From assembly GCF_900105495.1 (NCBI RefSeq), contig NZ_FNTF01000002.1, positions 409,501-473,500 of the forward strand: a stretch of DNA of 64,000 nt, read 5' to 3'. Positions 26,528 through 35,784 of the stretch are shown here, in pieces; position 1 is the stretch's first letter; every line of letters begins with the position of its first letter. The translations under genes and the position numbers were made by a program. This DNA comes from Pseudomonas frederiksbergensis (lineage in GTDB: Bacteria > Pseudomonadota > Gammaproteobacteria > Pseudomonadales > Pseudomonadaceae). The notes below the pieces were generated by a model that had not been told where the DNA came from, made no database searches, and worked only from the letters and a program-made list of their open reading frames with translations.

Positions 26528-27292
26528 ATGTCCTTGCCTACGTTGTTGTCGCAGCACATTGTCCGTCGCCCGCAACGCATCGCGTTGCTGCAACACATCG
26601 CCGAACAGGGCTCGATCACCCGCGCCGCGAAAAGCGCGGGGCTGAGTTACAAAGCGGCCTGGGACGCCATCGACGAGCTGAACAACCTCGCGCAAAAGCC
26701 GTTGGTGGAGCGCAGTGTCGGCGGCAAGGGCGGCGGTGGCGCCAAACTCTCCAGCGAAGGCGAGCGCGTATTGCGCCTGTATCAAAAGCTGCAAGCCTTG
26801 CAGGCTCAGGTGCTGGAAGCCGCCGAGGATGCCAGCGATCTCGACCTGCTCGGCCGACTGATGCTCAGAACCAGCGCGCGCAATCAACTGCATGGCAAGG
26901 TAGCGGCGATTGATAACCAAGGGCACAACGACCGTATTCGTCTTGAATTGGCCGAAGGCTTGAGCATTGATGCGCAGATCACTCACGACAGCACCCTGCG
27001 CCTGGAGCTGGAAACCGGCACCGAAGTGGTTGCACTGATCAAGGCCGGTTGGCTGGAGTTGCTGGGCATCGATCAAGTGGCAACACCCGGCAACAACTGC
27101 CTGAAAGGCATCATCGAAGTAATTCTCGACGCCGAGGACGGCCCCAGCGAAGTGCGCATCGGCTTGTCCAATGGCCAGACACTCTGCGCACTGGCCGAAC
27201 CGCTGCACTTGAGAACCCTCGATCTGGCCGCCGATAAACCGGTGCGGGTGCAGTTCGCGCCATCCAACGTTTTGCTCGGTACACCGCTTTGA
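26528..27292 (+). CDS. modE: ModE-type molybdate-responsive transcriptional regulator
   Basis: 254 residues from ATG 26528 (MSLPTLLSQHIVRR). N-terminal LysR-like winged HTH with GSITRAAKSAGLSYKAAWDA and the ModE-typical glycine-rich wing GGKGGGGAKLS; two C-terminal Mop/TOBE repeats (about 123-185 and 195-254; SARNQLHGKVAAI and ATPGNNCLKGIIEVI) bind molybdate. ModE normally represses modABC when molybdate is plentiful; the transporter genes are not in this window. Confidence 0.93.
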   Translation: MSLPTLLSQHIVRRPQRIALLQHIAEQGSITRAAKSAGLSYKAAWDAIDELNNLAQKPLVERSVGGKGGGGAKLSSEGERVLRLYQKLQALQAQVLEAAEDASDLDLLGRLMLRTSARNQLHGKVAAIDNQGHNDRIRLELAEGLSIDAQITHDSTLRLELETGTEVVALIKAGWLELLGIDQVATPGNNCLKGIIEVILDAEDGPSEVRIGLSNGQTLCALAEPLHLRTLDLAADKPVRVQFAPSNVLLGTPL

Positions 27293-27350
27293 AACACAAG
27301 TGTCATTAACGCTCATTAAGGTGACTGCAAAAACCAGCAGGGAGCCTGAT

Positions 27351-29252
27351 GTGAGCCTATTAGAAGACAACCAATCCACCGACCTCGAGAACATGGTCGG
27401 CCTTAGCCGTCGAGGCTTCATCAGCGCCGGCGCCCTTTGCGGTGCAGCGATGTTCCTGGGCGGCAACCTGCTGAGCCGCAGCGTGCTGGCCGCCAGCGTC
27501 AGCGCCGGTTCCAGCAAACTGTTGGGTTTTGCCAGTATTCCCGCCGCCACCAGCGACGCCATCACCCTGCCGCCAGGTTACAAATCTTCGGTATTGATCA
27601 GTTGGGGCCAACCCCTGCAGAAGAACGGTCCGGCATTCGACCCAAGCGGCAACGGCACGGCCGAGCATCAGGAAGTCCAGTTCGGCGACAACAACGACGG
27701 CATGAGCCTGTTCGAATTTCCCGACGACAACAACCGGGCGCTGATGGCGATCAACAACGAATACACCAACTATCGCTACCTCTATCCACACGGCGGCATG
27801 CCGCAGTCGGCTGCTGACGTGCGCAAGGCTCTGGCCTGTGAAGGCGTGTCGGTGATCGAAGTGCAGAGCAAGAACGGCCAGTGGCATTTCGTCCAGGGTT
27901 CGCGCTACAACCGGCGCATTCACGGCAACGCGCCGATCAACCTGAGCGGTCCGGCCGCCGGCCACGCGCTGCTGAAAACCAGCGCTGATCCGCACGGCAA
28001 AAACGTCCTTGGCACCTTCCAGAACTGCGCCAACGGCAAGACGCCGTGGGGCACGTATCTGACCTGCGAAGAAAACTTCACCGACTGCTTCGGCAGCAGC
28101 AATGCCGAACAGAAGTTCGACGCCGCGCAAAAACGCTACGGCGCAGTAGCGGCCAGTAAAGAGATCAACTGGCATCAACACGACGAGCGTTTCGACCTGG
28201 CGAAAAACCCCAACGAACTCAACCGTCACGGCTGGGTTGTGGAAATCGACCCGTTCGATCCGCAATCGACGCCAGTCAAACGCACCGCGCTGGGCCGCTT
28301 CAAACATGAAAACGCCGCCCTGGCCGAAACCAGTGACGGTCACGCCGTGGTGTACATGGGCGACGATGAGCGCGGCGAGTTCATTTACAAATTTGTCAGC
28401 CGCGACAAGGTCAACCACAAAAACCCCAAGGCCAACCGCGACCTGCTGGACCACGGCACCTTGTACGTGGCGCGCTTCGACGCGGGCGACGGCAATGCCG
28501 ATCACCCGAAAGGCCAGGGCGAATGGATCGAACTGACCCACGGCAAAAACGGCATCGACGCCAGCAGCGGTTTCGCCGATCAGGCCGAGGTGTTGATTCA
28601 CGCCCGCCTCGCCGCCAGCGTGGTCAAAGCTACACGCATGGACCGCCCGGAATGGATCGTCGTCAGCCCCAAGGATGGCCAGGTCTATTGCACGCTGACC
28701 AACAACGCCAAGCGTGGCGAGGACGGGCAACCGGTGAACGGGCCAAACCCGCGCGAGAAAAACGTCTACGGGCAGATTTTGCGCTGGCGCACTGACCGTG
28801 ACGATCACGGCTCGAAAAGCTTTGCCTGGGATCTGTTTGTGGTCGCCGGCAACCCGGGCGTTCACGCCGGCACGCCGAAGGGCGGTTCATCGAACATCAC
28901 ACCGCAGAACATGTTCAACAGCCCGGACGGCTTGGGTTTCGACAAGGCTGGGCGGTTATGGATTCTGACCGATGGCGATTCGAGCAACGCCGGCGACTTC
29001 GCGGGCATGGGCAATAACCAGATGCTCTGCGCTGACCCGGTCACCGGGGAGATCCGCCGCTTCATGGTCGGGCCAGTGGGCTGCGAGGTGACGGGGATCA
29101 GCTTTTCGCCGGATCAGAAGACCTTGTTTGTCGGGATTCAGCATCCGGGGGAAAACGGTGGGTCGACGTTCCCTGAGCATTTGCCGAACGGCAAACCGCG
29201 GTCTTCGGTGATGGCGATTTCACGGGAAGATGGCGGCATCGTCGGCGCCTGA
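27351..29252 (+). CDS. Tat-exported PhoX-like phosphatase (DUF839)
   Basis: 633 residues from GTG 27351, which has GGAG 6 bases upstream; the more upstream GTG at 27300 is less likely. A twin-arginine signal SRRGFISAGALCGAAMFLGG lies near residue 19-38. The rest is a PhoX/DUF839 beta-propeller (TWGTYLTCEENFTDCFG-type segment, GDDERGEFIYKFVS, FNSPDGLGFDKAGRLWILTD). PhoX enzymes are Ca/Fe alkaline phosphatases of the periplasm. Conservation of every metal ligand was not checked. No Pho box was identified in the 58 bases upstream. Confidence 0.88.
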   Translation: MSLLEDNQSTDLENMVGLSRRGFISAGALCGAAMFLGGNLLSRSVLAASVSAGSSKLLGFASIPAATSDAITLPPGYKSSVLISWGQPLQKNGPAFDPSGNGTAEHQEVQFGDNNDGMSLFEFPDDNNRALMAINNEYTNYRYLYPHGGMPQSAADVRKALACEGVSVIEVQSKNGQWHFVQGSRYNRRIHGNAPINLSGPAAGHALLKTSADPHGKNVLGTFQNCANGKTPWGTYLTCEENFTDCFGSSNAEQKFDAAQKRYGAVAASKEINWHQHDERFDLAKNPNELNRHGWVVEIDPFDPQSTPVKRTALGRFKHENAALAETSDGHAVVYMGDDERGEFIYKFVSRDKVNHKNPKANRDLLDHGTLYVARFDAGDGNADHPKGQGEWIELTHGKNGIDASSGFADQAEVLIHARLAASVVKATRMDRPEWIVVSPKDGQVYCTLTNNAKRGEDGQPVNGPNPREKNVYGQILRWRTDRDDHGSKSFAWDLFVVAGNPGVHAGTPKGGSSNITPQNMFNSPDGLGFDKAGRLWILTDGDSSNAGDFAGMGNNQMLCADPVTGEIRRFMVGPVGCEVTGISFSPDQKTLFVGIQHPGENGGSTFPEHLPNGKPRSSVMAISREDGGIVGA

Positions 29253-29270
29253 TAAAAGTCCCACCCTGGT

Positions 29271-29377
29271 GATCGTTCCCATGCTCCGCGTGGGAATGCA
29301 GCCCGGGACGCTCTGCCTCCCAGAAACGGACGCGGAGCGTCCGGTGAGGCATTCCCACGCAGAGCGTGGGAACGATC
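29271..29377. repeat. Four-hairpin GATC-ended repeat, copy A
   Basis: Begins GATCGTTCCC and ends GGGAACGATC, 107 bp. Inside are the smaller palindromes GACGCTCTGCCTC and GGACGCGGAGCGTCC. A further partial terminus (TGGGAACGATC, 29381-29391) follows directly, as if the end were duplicated. Part of a family of five copies in this window. Confidence 0.9.
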
Positions 29378-29462
29378 CCATGGGAACGATCCCCCTAAAG
29401 AAGCCCCGTCTGCGCTACCATGCTTGGCCGGACGCGGCAGCCTGCTGCGCGCAGGAGTCAGC

Positions 29463-30437
29463 ATGGCCCACCCGTTTGCAACCCTCACCCCAGACCTCGT
29501 GCTCGATGCCGTCGAAAGCATCGGCTTTCTCAGTGACGCGCGCATTCTGGCGCTCAACAGCTACGAGAACCGTGTCTATCAGGTCGGTATCGAAGACTGC
29601 GAGCCGCTGATCGCCAAGTTCTACCGCCCGCAGCGCTGGACCAACGAAGCGATTCTCGAAGAACACCAGTTCACCTTCGAACTCGCCGAGTGCGACGTGC
29701 CGGTAGTGGCGCCGATGATTCACAACGGTGCCAGCCTGCATGAACACGCCGGGTTTCGTTTCACCCTGTTCCCCCGCCGCGGTGGCCGTGCGCCGGAGCC
29801 GGGCAATCTCGATCAGCTGTATCGACTGGGGCAACTGCTCGGTCGCCTGCACGCGGTCGGCTCTACCAAACCGTTCGAACACCGCGAAGCGCTGGGTGTG
29901 AAAAACTTCGGTCATGACTCGCTGACCACATTGCTCGAAGGCAATTTCGTACCCAAAAGCCTGCTGCCCGCCTACGAGTCTGTCGCCCGCGACCTGCTCA
30001 AGCGGGTGGAAGAGGTCTACAAAGCCACGCCGCACAAGAACATCCGCATGCACGGCGACTGCCATCCCGGCAACATGATGTGCCGCGACGAGATGTTCCA
30101 CATCGTCGACCTCGACGACTGCCGCATGGGCCCTGCGGTGCAGGACATCTGGATGATGCTGGCGGGTGACCGTCAGGAATGTCTCGGTCAGTTGTCGGAA
30201 TTGATGGACGGCTACAGTGAGTTCCACGACTTCGATCCGCGGGAACTGGCGCTGATCGAACCGCTGCGCGCCCTGCGCCTGATGCACTACAGCGCCTGGC
30301 TCGCCCGCCGCTGGGACGACCCGGCGTTCCCGCACAGTTTTCCGTGGTTCGGCAGTGAACGGTATTGGGGCGACCAGGTGTTGGCCTTGCGCGAACAACT
30401 GGCTGCGCTCAACGAAGAACCGTTGAAGCTCTTCTGA
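29463..30437 (+). CDS. srkA: Stress response serine/threonine kinase SrkA (YihE)
   Basis: 324 residues from ATG 29463 with AGGAG at 7-base spacing. APH/choline-kinase-like fold: catalytic loop MHGDCHPGNM (Asp199, Asn204) and metal motif DLDD (216-219). In E. coli SrkA (YihE) counteracts MazF-linked death and stress-induced killing. The upstream frame extension overlaps the repeat region and is not used. A REPIN with extended arms follows the stop. Confidence 0.93.
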   Translation: MAHPFATLTPDLVLDAVESIGFLSDARILALNSYENRVYQVGIEDCEPLIAKFYRPQRWTNEAILEEHQFTFELAECDVPVVAPMIHNGASLHEHAGFRFTLFPRRGGRAPEPGNLDQLYRLGQLLGRLHAVGSTKPFEHREALGVKNFGHDSLTTLLEGNFVPKSLLPAYESVARDLLKRVEEVYKATPHKNIRMHGDCHPGNMMCRDEMFHIVDLDDCRMGPAVQDIWMMLAGDRQECLGQLSELMDGYSEFHDFDPRELALIEPLRALRLMHYSAWLARRWDDPAFPHSFPWFGSERYWGDQVLALREQLAALNEEPLKLF

Positions 30438-30438
30438 C

Positions 30439-30556
30439 GAACACAAATCCCCATGTGGGAGCGGGCTTGCTCGCGAATACGGTTTCACATTCAACAGTGA
30501 TGCTGAATGAACTACCGCTTTCGCGAGCAGGCTCGCTCCCACAGTTGTTTGTGTTC
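30439..30556. repeat. REPIN with extended outer arms after srkA
   Basis: The REPIN core runs from TGTGGGAGCGGGCTTGCTCG (30454) to CGAGCAGGCTCGCTCCCACA (ending 30543). Outside it, GAACACAAA (30439-30447) and TTTGTGTTC (30548-30556) are also perfectly inverted. The element starts 2 bases after the srkA stop and could act as a 3' mRNA hairpin. The inner segment contains CACATTCAACAGTGATG. Confidence 0.88.
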
Positions 30557-30644
30557 ACAAATAACCAACCTAATCAGGTAGGACATCCGTAGACAATTCT
30601 CCTTACAATCCCCTCTTTGTTAGCTGCCTAAGCAAGGATTCTGC

Positions 30645-31532
30645 ATGCAAGCCGCCAACCCGCGTCGCGGGTACATTCTGGGCCTGAGTGCCTACATCAT
30701 CTGGGGCCTGTTCCCGCTCTACTTCAAAGCCATCGCCAACGTGCCCGCCGTGGAGATCATCATCCACCGCGTGCTCTGGTCCGCGCTGTTCGGCGCCTTG
30801 CTGCTGATGGTGTGGAAACATCCGAGCTGGTGGCGCGAGTTGCGTGACAACCCGAAACGCCTGGCGATCCTGGCCCTGAGTGGCACATTGATCGCGGCCA
30901 ACTGGCTGACCTACGTCTGGTCGGTGAACAACGGGCGCATGCTCGAAGCCAGTCTCGGTTACTACATCAACCCGCTGGTGAACGTGCTGCTGGGCATGTT
31001 GATCCTTGGCGAACGACTGCGGCGCATGCAATGGCTGGCGGTTGGCCTGGCGGCGGTCGGCGTCGCCCAGCAGGTCTGGCAAGTTGGCAGTCTGCCGTGG
31101 GTGTCGTTGGTGCTGGCACTGACCTTCGGTTTCTACGGATTGATCCGCAAGCAGGCACCGGTCAAGGCGCTGCCGGGTCTGGTGGTGGAAACCTGGATGC
31201 TGGTGCCGATTGCGATTGCCTGGCTGCTTTTCAATCAGACGGCCACCAGCGCTCAGCCCGAGTTCTGGACTACGTCTGAAGCCTGGTGGCTGGTGGCCGC
31301 GGGTCCGGTGACGCTGGTGCCGTTGGTGTGTTTCAACGCCGCCGCACGGCATTTGCCCTACACGACGCTGGGCTTTCTCCAGTACCTGGCGCCGACGCTG
31401 GTGCTGTTGCAAGCCGTGCTGCTGTTTGGCGAGCATTTGTCGTCGAGCACACTGGTTGCGTTCATCTTTATCTGGGCGGGCCTGGCGATTTACAGCGTCG
31501 ACGCGTGGATAAGTATGCGTCGTCGCCGCTGA
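30645..31532 (+). CDS. rarD: RarD, EamA/DMT-family transporter
   Basis: 295 residues with about ten hydrophobic helices and the RarD N-terminus RRGYILGLSAYIIWGLFPLY. RarD proteins are inner-membrane permeases of the drug/metabolite superfamily; the E. coli name came from chloramphenicol sensitivity, and the substrate is unknown. ATG 30645 follows AAGGATTCTGC. Downstream are a hairpin and two DnaA boxes. Confidence 0.93.
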   Translation: MQAANPRRGYILGLSAYIIWGLFPLYFKAIANVPAVEIIIHRVLWSALFGALLLMVWKHPSWWRELRDNPKRLAILALSGTLIAANWLTYVWSVNNGRMLEASLGYYINPLVNVLLGMLILGERLRRMQWLAVGLAAVGVAQQVWQVGSLPWVSLVLALTFGFYGLIRKQAPVKALPGLVVETWMLVPIAIAWLLFNQTATSAQPEFWTTSEAWWLVAAGPVTLVPLVCFNAAARHLPYTTLGFLQYLAPTLVLLQAVLLFGEHLSSSTLVAFIFIWAGLAIYSVDAWISMRRRR

Positions 31533-31555
31533 TCAAAAAACACACAAACCTCTAC

Positions 31556-31576
31556 AGGCCACGGCTACCGTGGCCT
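31556..31576. other. Perfect hairpin after rarD
   Basis: AGGCCACGG-CTA-CCGTGGCCT, a 9-bp stem with a 3-base loop, 24 bases after the rarD stop. An A-rich run (AAAAAACACACAAA) precedes it, so on the minus strand it resembles an intrinsic terminator at the end of the gcvR-proximal region; on the plus strand no T tract follows. Confidence 0.5.
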
Positions 31577-31595
31577 GCATCGATCCTTCCCAAGG

Positions 31596-31604
31596 TTATC
31601 CACA
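31596..31604 (+). promoter_or_regulatory. Perfect DnaA box 1
   Basis: TTATCCACA, an exact match to the DnaA box consensus TTATNCACA, in the noncoding gap between rarD and gcvR. A second identical box in the same orientation lies 112 bases downstream. Function there is not known. Confidence 0.6.
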
Positions 31605-31707
31605 ACGTGATCCCCGGCGTTTGTGCGCAAGTCACTGAAACTGCTGGTTTTTTGATCAAATCCTGAAGAAGCCCGGCCGACGTGGCCTGGAGGATGGTCT
31701 CTACAGG

Positions 31708-31716
31708 TTATCCACA
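31708..31716 (+). promoter_or_regulatory. Perfect DnaA box 2
   Basis: TTATCCACA again, preceded by GG as in box 1 (GGTTATCCACA in both). It lies 32 bases downstream of the 3' end of gcvR. No dnaA, dnaN or other replication genes are nearby, so this is not evidence of an origin. Confidence 0.6.
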
Positions 31717-31747
31717 GGCAGGTGCACGTATAACTTGGATAACCTGT

Positions 31748-32266
31748 TCAGGGCTCACTGCGCAGCACCAATTCGACCATCAAATCATCCGCCAGGGTTT
31801 CCAGGCGCGATTGCAGCACGTCAAGGGACAACGTCAGCGGCACGGCGAGAATCGCTTCGGCGTGGAACAAAGGCTCGCTGCTCATCGGCGCCGGACGTAC
31901 TTCGGTCACCAGACGCTCCAGGTTCACCCCCTGCTCACTCAGCAGACGCGTGATGTCGCGTACGATCCCCGGGCGGTCATTGCCCACCAATTCCATGGCT
32001 ATGGGTTTCCAGGTGCAGGATTGCTCGATGCCGCTTTCGGCAATCAGTACACGAATGCCGTGGGCGGACAACGCCTGTAGGGCATCGACCAATTCATCGT
32101 AGGCCTCGGCCGGCACGCCCACGCGAAGAATCCCGGCGAACTGCCCGGCCATGCGCGACATGCGGCTCTCCAGCCAGTTACCGCCGTGCTCGGCGATGCA
32201 TTGGGCAATGCGCTCGACCTGCCCAGGCTTGTCCGGAGCGAAAACAGTGAGTACGAGGTGGTCCAT
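31748..32266 (-). CDS. gcvR: Glycine cleavage system transcriptional repressor-like protein, two ACT domains
   Basis: 172 residues: an ACT domain at about 1-80 (LVLTVFAPDKPGQVERIAQC) and another at 88-172 (MELVGNDRPGIVRDITRLLS). In E. coli GcvR binds GcvA and glycine to repress the glycine cleavage operon; it does not bind DNA itself. Glycine metabolism is a theme of this window (sox, glyA, ltaE), but those genes are far away and a link is not shown. Confidence 0.9.
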   Translation of the reverse strand: MDHLVLTVFAPDKPGQVERIAQCIAEHGGNWLESRMSRMAGQFAGILRVGVPAEAYDELVDALQALSAHGIRVLIAESGIEQSCTWKPIAMELVGNDRPGIVRDITRLLSEQGVNLERLVTEVRPAPMSSEPLFHAEAILAVPLTLSLDVLQSRLETLADDLMVELVLRSEP

Positions 32267-32345
32267 GGCGCAGCCCTCTTGTCATGACTTTTGTTATAGA
32301 AAAGCAAGTATAGGCAAGGGACCGGAATCAGCCCGGCACTACTTT

Positions 32346-32471
32346 TTTGTGGCGAGGGAGCTTGCTCCCGCTGGGGCGCGAAGCGGCCCCCTGAATAGCC
32401 CAGACGGACCGCTTTCGCTGATTTTGCGACTGCTGCGCAGCCGAGCGGGAGCAAGCTCCCTCGCCACAAAA
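32346..32471. repeat. Long palindromic repeat, 'tgtggcgagggagcttgctc' family
   Basis: TTTGTGGCGAGGGAGCTTGC... at the left is mirrored by GCAAGCTCCCTCGCCACAAA at the right, 126 bp in all, with smaller internal palindromes such as CTGCTGCGCAG. Related to the shorter hairpin at 62852-62899. Located in the 599-bp gap between gcvR and glcB. Confidence 0.88.
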
Positions 32472-32865
32472 GCAAGGCCCCATAGCAGGGCAATGAAGAT
32501 TATGTGTACAAGTTTTTATATTTAACTGGAACAATCCAATAGTTTTTTGAGAACATCCCGTTCCCCGACGTGACCGCAATGCGTCATGGCGTCGCAGAAC
32601 GACGTATTTAGTCTAATTTTCACAAGCGCAATTCATCATGTAGTATGCCGCAGCGCGCACTACATAACGCTGGATCGATGTCTGCCGCAGGTACAGCCAC
32701 AACCTGAAAGCCCCGTCAGCACGGCCTCAACGCCGTTGATTGGTCATAACCCAGCCGCCCGCAATGGCATGTACTGGTCAACAGGTTTGTGGTTTAAATG
32801 CCAGAGGCTTCATTGTTAAATTGAAGAGCTGAAAAGCGAAATAGCTGAGCAGAGTGAGGCAAGCA
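32472..32865 (+). other. Noncoding leader/promoter region of glcB
   Basis: 394 bases with lower GC than the genes around them and no convincing gene; short open frames here lack family resemblance and codon bias. The ribosome binding site GAGG (32857-32860) precedes the glcB ATG. No regulator site could be named with confidence. Confidence 0.4.
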
Positions 32866-35043
32866 ATGACTGAACACGTTCAAGTCGGTGGCCTGCAGGT
32901 CGCCAAAGTCCTGTTCGACTTCGTGAACAACGAAGCCATTCCCGGTACCGGCCTCACCGCCGATAAGTTCTGGGCCGGTGCCGACAAGGTCATTCATGAC
33001 CTGGCGCCGAAGAACAAAGCCCTACTCGCCAAACGCGATGATATCCAGGCTCGTATCGATGCCTGGCACCAGGCTCGTGCAGGTGTTGCGCACGATGCGG
33101 TGGCCTACAAAGCCTTCCTGCAAGACATCGGTTATCTGCTGCCAGAAGCGGCTGATTTCCAGGCAACGACGCAAAACGTCGATGACGAAATCGCCCGCAT
33201 GGCCGGTCCACAGCTGGTGGTTCCGGTGATGAACGCCCGTTTCGCGCTCAATGCCTCGAACGCCCGTTGGGGTTCGCTGTATGACGCGCTCTACGGCACC
33301 GATGCCATCAGCGAAGCTGACGGCGCGGAAAAAGGCAAAGGCTACAACAAGGTTCGCGGCGACAAGGTCATCGCCTTCGCCCGCGCCTTCCTCGACGAAG
33401 CGGCGCCATTGGCTGCTGGCTCTCACGTCGATTCCACCGGCTACAAGATCGTTGACGGCAAACTGGTGGTCGCCCTTAAAGGCGGCAGCAATACCGGCCT
33501 GCGCAACGATGCACAGCTGATTGGTTTCCACGGCGATACAGCCGCACCGACCGCGATCCTGCTGAAAAACAACGGCCTGCATTTCGAAATCCAGGTCGAC
33601 GCCAGCACCCCGGTCGGCCAGACCGACGCTGCCGGCCTCAAAGACATCCTGATGGAAGCCGCACTGACCACCATCATGGACTGCGAAGACTCCGTCGCCG
33701 CCGTCGATGCCGATGACAAAGTGGTGATCTACCGCAACTGGCTCGGCCTGATGAAGGGCGATCTGTCGGAAGAAGTCTCCAAGGGCGGTCAGACCTTTAC
33801 CCGCACCATGAACGCCGACCGCACTTATACCGGTGTCGATGGTAAGGAACTGAGCCTGCATGGTCGTTCGCTGCTGTTCGTGCGCAACGTCGGTCACCTG
33901 ATGACCATCGACGCGATCCTCGATAAAGACGGCAACGAAGTACCCGAAGGCATCCTCGACGGCCTGGTCACCAGCCTCGCAGCGATCCACAGCCTCAACG
34001 GCAACAACTCGCGCAAGAACAGCCGTACCGGCTCGGTCTACATCGTGAAACCGAAGATGCACGGCCCGGAAGAAGCGGCGTTCACCAACGAGCTGTTCGG
34101 TCGCATCGAAGAAGTGCTGGGCTTGCCACGTAACACGCTGAAAGTCGGGATCATGGACGAGGAACGCCGTACCACGGTCAACCTCAAGGCCTGCATCAAG
34201 GCTGCCAGCGAGCGTGTAGTGTTCATCAACACCGGTTTCCTCGACCGTACCGGCGATGAAATCCACACCTCCATGGAAGCCGGCCCGATGGTGCGCAAGG
34301 CGGACATGAAGGCCGAGAAGTGGATCGGCGCCTACGAGAACTGGAACGTCGACATCGGTTTGAGCACCGGCCTGCAAGGTCGCGCCCAGATCGGTAAAGG
34401 CATGTGGGCGATGCCGGACCTGATGGCTGCGATGCTCGAACAGAAAATCGCTCACCCGCTGGCCGGTGCCAACACTGCCTGGGTTCCATCGCCGACCGCT
34501 GCCGCACTGCACGCGCTGCATTACCACAAGGTCGACGTGTTCGCCCGTCAGGCTGAGCTGGCCAAACGTGCGCGCGCTTCGGTGGATGACATCCTGACCA
34601 TCCCGCTGGCCGTCAATCCGGACTGGACTGCAGAGCAGATCAAGAACGAACTGGACAACAACGCCCAGGGCATTCTCGGTTATGTGGTGCGCTGGATCGA
34701 CCAGGGCGTGGGCTGTTCGAAAGTGCCGGACATCAATGATGTCGGCCTGATGGAAGACCGTGCGACGCTGCGTATTTCCAGCCAGCACATCGCCAACTGG
34801 CTGCGTCACGGCATCGTCACCGAAGATCAGGTCATGGAAAGCCTCAAGCGCATGGCGCCAGTGGTTGACCGTCAGAACGCCAATGACCCGCTGTACCGTC
34901 CGCTGGCCCCGAACTTCGACAGCAACATCGCCTTCCAGGCGGCGGTCGAACTGGTGGTCGAAGGCACGAAGCAGCCGAACGGCTACACCGAGCCGGTCCT
35001 GCACCGTCGTCGCCGCGAGTTCAAGGCTGCCAATGGCCTGTAA
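32866..35043 (+). CDS. glcB: Malate synthase G
   Basis: 725 residues from ATG 32866 ([14 protein letters not shown]), the usual size of the monomeric G isoform. It condenses glyoxylate and acetyl-CoA to malate in the glyoxylate shunt and needs Mg2+. Segments such as [18 protein letters not shown] and [17 protein letters not shown] are typical active-site regions of the family. Followed by a strong bidirectional terminator. Functionally linked to acetate and fatty-acid growth. Confidence 0.97.
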   Translation: MTEHVQVGGLQVAKVLFDFVNNEAIPGTGLTADKFWAGADKVIHDLAPKNKALLAKRDDIQARIDAWHQARAGVAHDAVAYKAFLQDIGYLLPEAADFQATTQNVDDEIARMAGPQLVVPVMNARFALNASNARWGSLYDALYGTDAISEADGAEKGKGYNKVRGDKVIAFARAFLDEAAPLAAGSHVDSTGYKIVDGKLVVALKGGSNTGLRNDAQLIGFHGDTAAPTAILLKNNGLHFEIQVDASTPVGQTDAAGLKDILMEAALTTIMDCEDSVAAVDADDKVVIYRNWLGLMKGDLSEEVSKGGQTFTRTMNADRTYTGVDGKELSLHGRSLLFVRNVGHLMTIDAILDKDGNEVPEGILDGLVTSLAAIHSLNGNNSRKNSRTGSVYIVKPKMHGPEEAAFTNELFGRIEEVLGLPRNTLKVGIMDEERRTTVNLKACIKAASERVVFINTGFLDRTGDEIHTSMEAGPMVRKADMKAEKWIGAYENWNVDIGLSTGLQGRAQIGKGMWAMPDLMAAMLEQKIAHPLAGANTAWVPSPTAAALHALHYHKVDVFARQAELAKRARASVDDILTIPLAVNPDWTAEQIKNELDNNAQGILGYVVRWIDQGVGCSKVPDINDVGLMEDRATLRISSQHIANWLRHGIVTEDQVMESLKRMAPVVDRQNANDPLYRPLAPNFDSNIAFQAAVELVVEGTKQPNGYTEPVLHRRRREFKAANGL

Positions 35044-35062
35044 CTAAGCGCTGACGCCGGAC

Positions 35063-35098
35063 AAAAAAATGCCCTGATCGAAAGATCAGGGCATTTTT
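35063..35098. terminator. Bidirectional terminator between glcB and the receiver gene
   Basis: ATGCCCTGATC (35069-35079), loop GAAA, GATCAGGGCAT (35084-35094), with TTTTT after it and AAAAAAA before it. It can end both glcB (+) and the convergent response regulator gene (-). Confidence 0.93.
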
Positions 35099-35114
35099 GT
35101 TTGGGAACGATCAC

Positions 35115-35576
35115 CTACACATCCATTCCCAACTCATGCTTGACCAGCGCCAACAGCTTGTCGGTATCGATAGGCTTGAGCAGAAAATCCACCACACTCA
35201 AATGCATCGCTTCGATGGCGTCTTTCACATCGGCGTCGCCGGAGACAATGATGATCGGCAACGCCGCCCGCACCGACTCACGTACCTGACGGATCAGATC
35301 CAGGCCATCGACATTGCCCATGCGTAAGTCAGTGATCATCAAACCGATTGAAAGCTTTTTCAGTTCAGCTTCATCAACCAACATCTTGAGTGCAGTTTCG
35401 CCACTTGCTGCGGTAATGCATCGAACCCCACCGAGTTCCAGAATCTGCGACAACAACTCCCGCGCGTCTCTATCATCGTCAACGATCAATACCCTTTGCG
35501 TCGGCAGGGCAGGTTCCAGCATGAGGGCACTCAGCGCCTCGCGCTCGGCGTCACTCAAAATATCGTGGTCGGACAT
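35115..35576 (-). CDS. Stand-alone response regulator receiver protein
   Basis: 153 residues: a 27-residue N-terminal extension and one receiver domain. Acidic pocket DDD at 33-35, phosphoacceptor Asp83 in MITDLRMG, Ser112 in IIIVSGDAD and Lys134 in FLLKPID are all present, so it can be phosphorylated. It has no output domain. No kinase gene is adjacent. The gene upstream in divergent orientation encodes the cNMP/CBS/DUF294 protein, which suggests but does not prove a link. Confidence 0.9.
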   Translation of the reverse strand: MSDHDILSDAEREALSALMLEPALPTQRVLIVDDDRDARELLSQILELGGVRCITAASGETALKMLVDEAELKKLSIGLMITDLRMGNVDGLDLIRQVRESVRAALPIIIVSGDADVKDAIEAMHLSVVDFLLKPIDTDKLLALVKHELGMDV

Positions 35577-35784
35577 GGCTTACTCTACGATTTCATTTCT
35601 ATTCCCTAGCACATCCGTCAGACATCGCTAAGCAGGCCTTCAATGTGCACTTCGTCGGAAAAATTTCCTATAGCCAATGTAGGAGGTTTTTCGCACAGTT
35701 GCGTCAGACATTTCCCAAATACCTACAGCTTCACGTCCTACCTAGACTTACGTCCAATGGGCACCCCGCGCGCAGGGGCCGACC

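Noticed and set aside
31596..31716. A replication origin at the two DnaA boxes
   Set aside because: No dnaA, dnaN, parAB or AT-rich unwinding region is nearby, and two boxes are too few.
32586..32819. A 77-codon frame in the glcB leader
   Set aside because: No RBS, atypical codon use and no resemblance to a known family; treated as noncoding leader.
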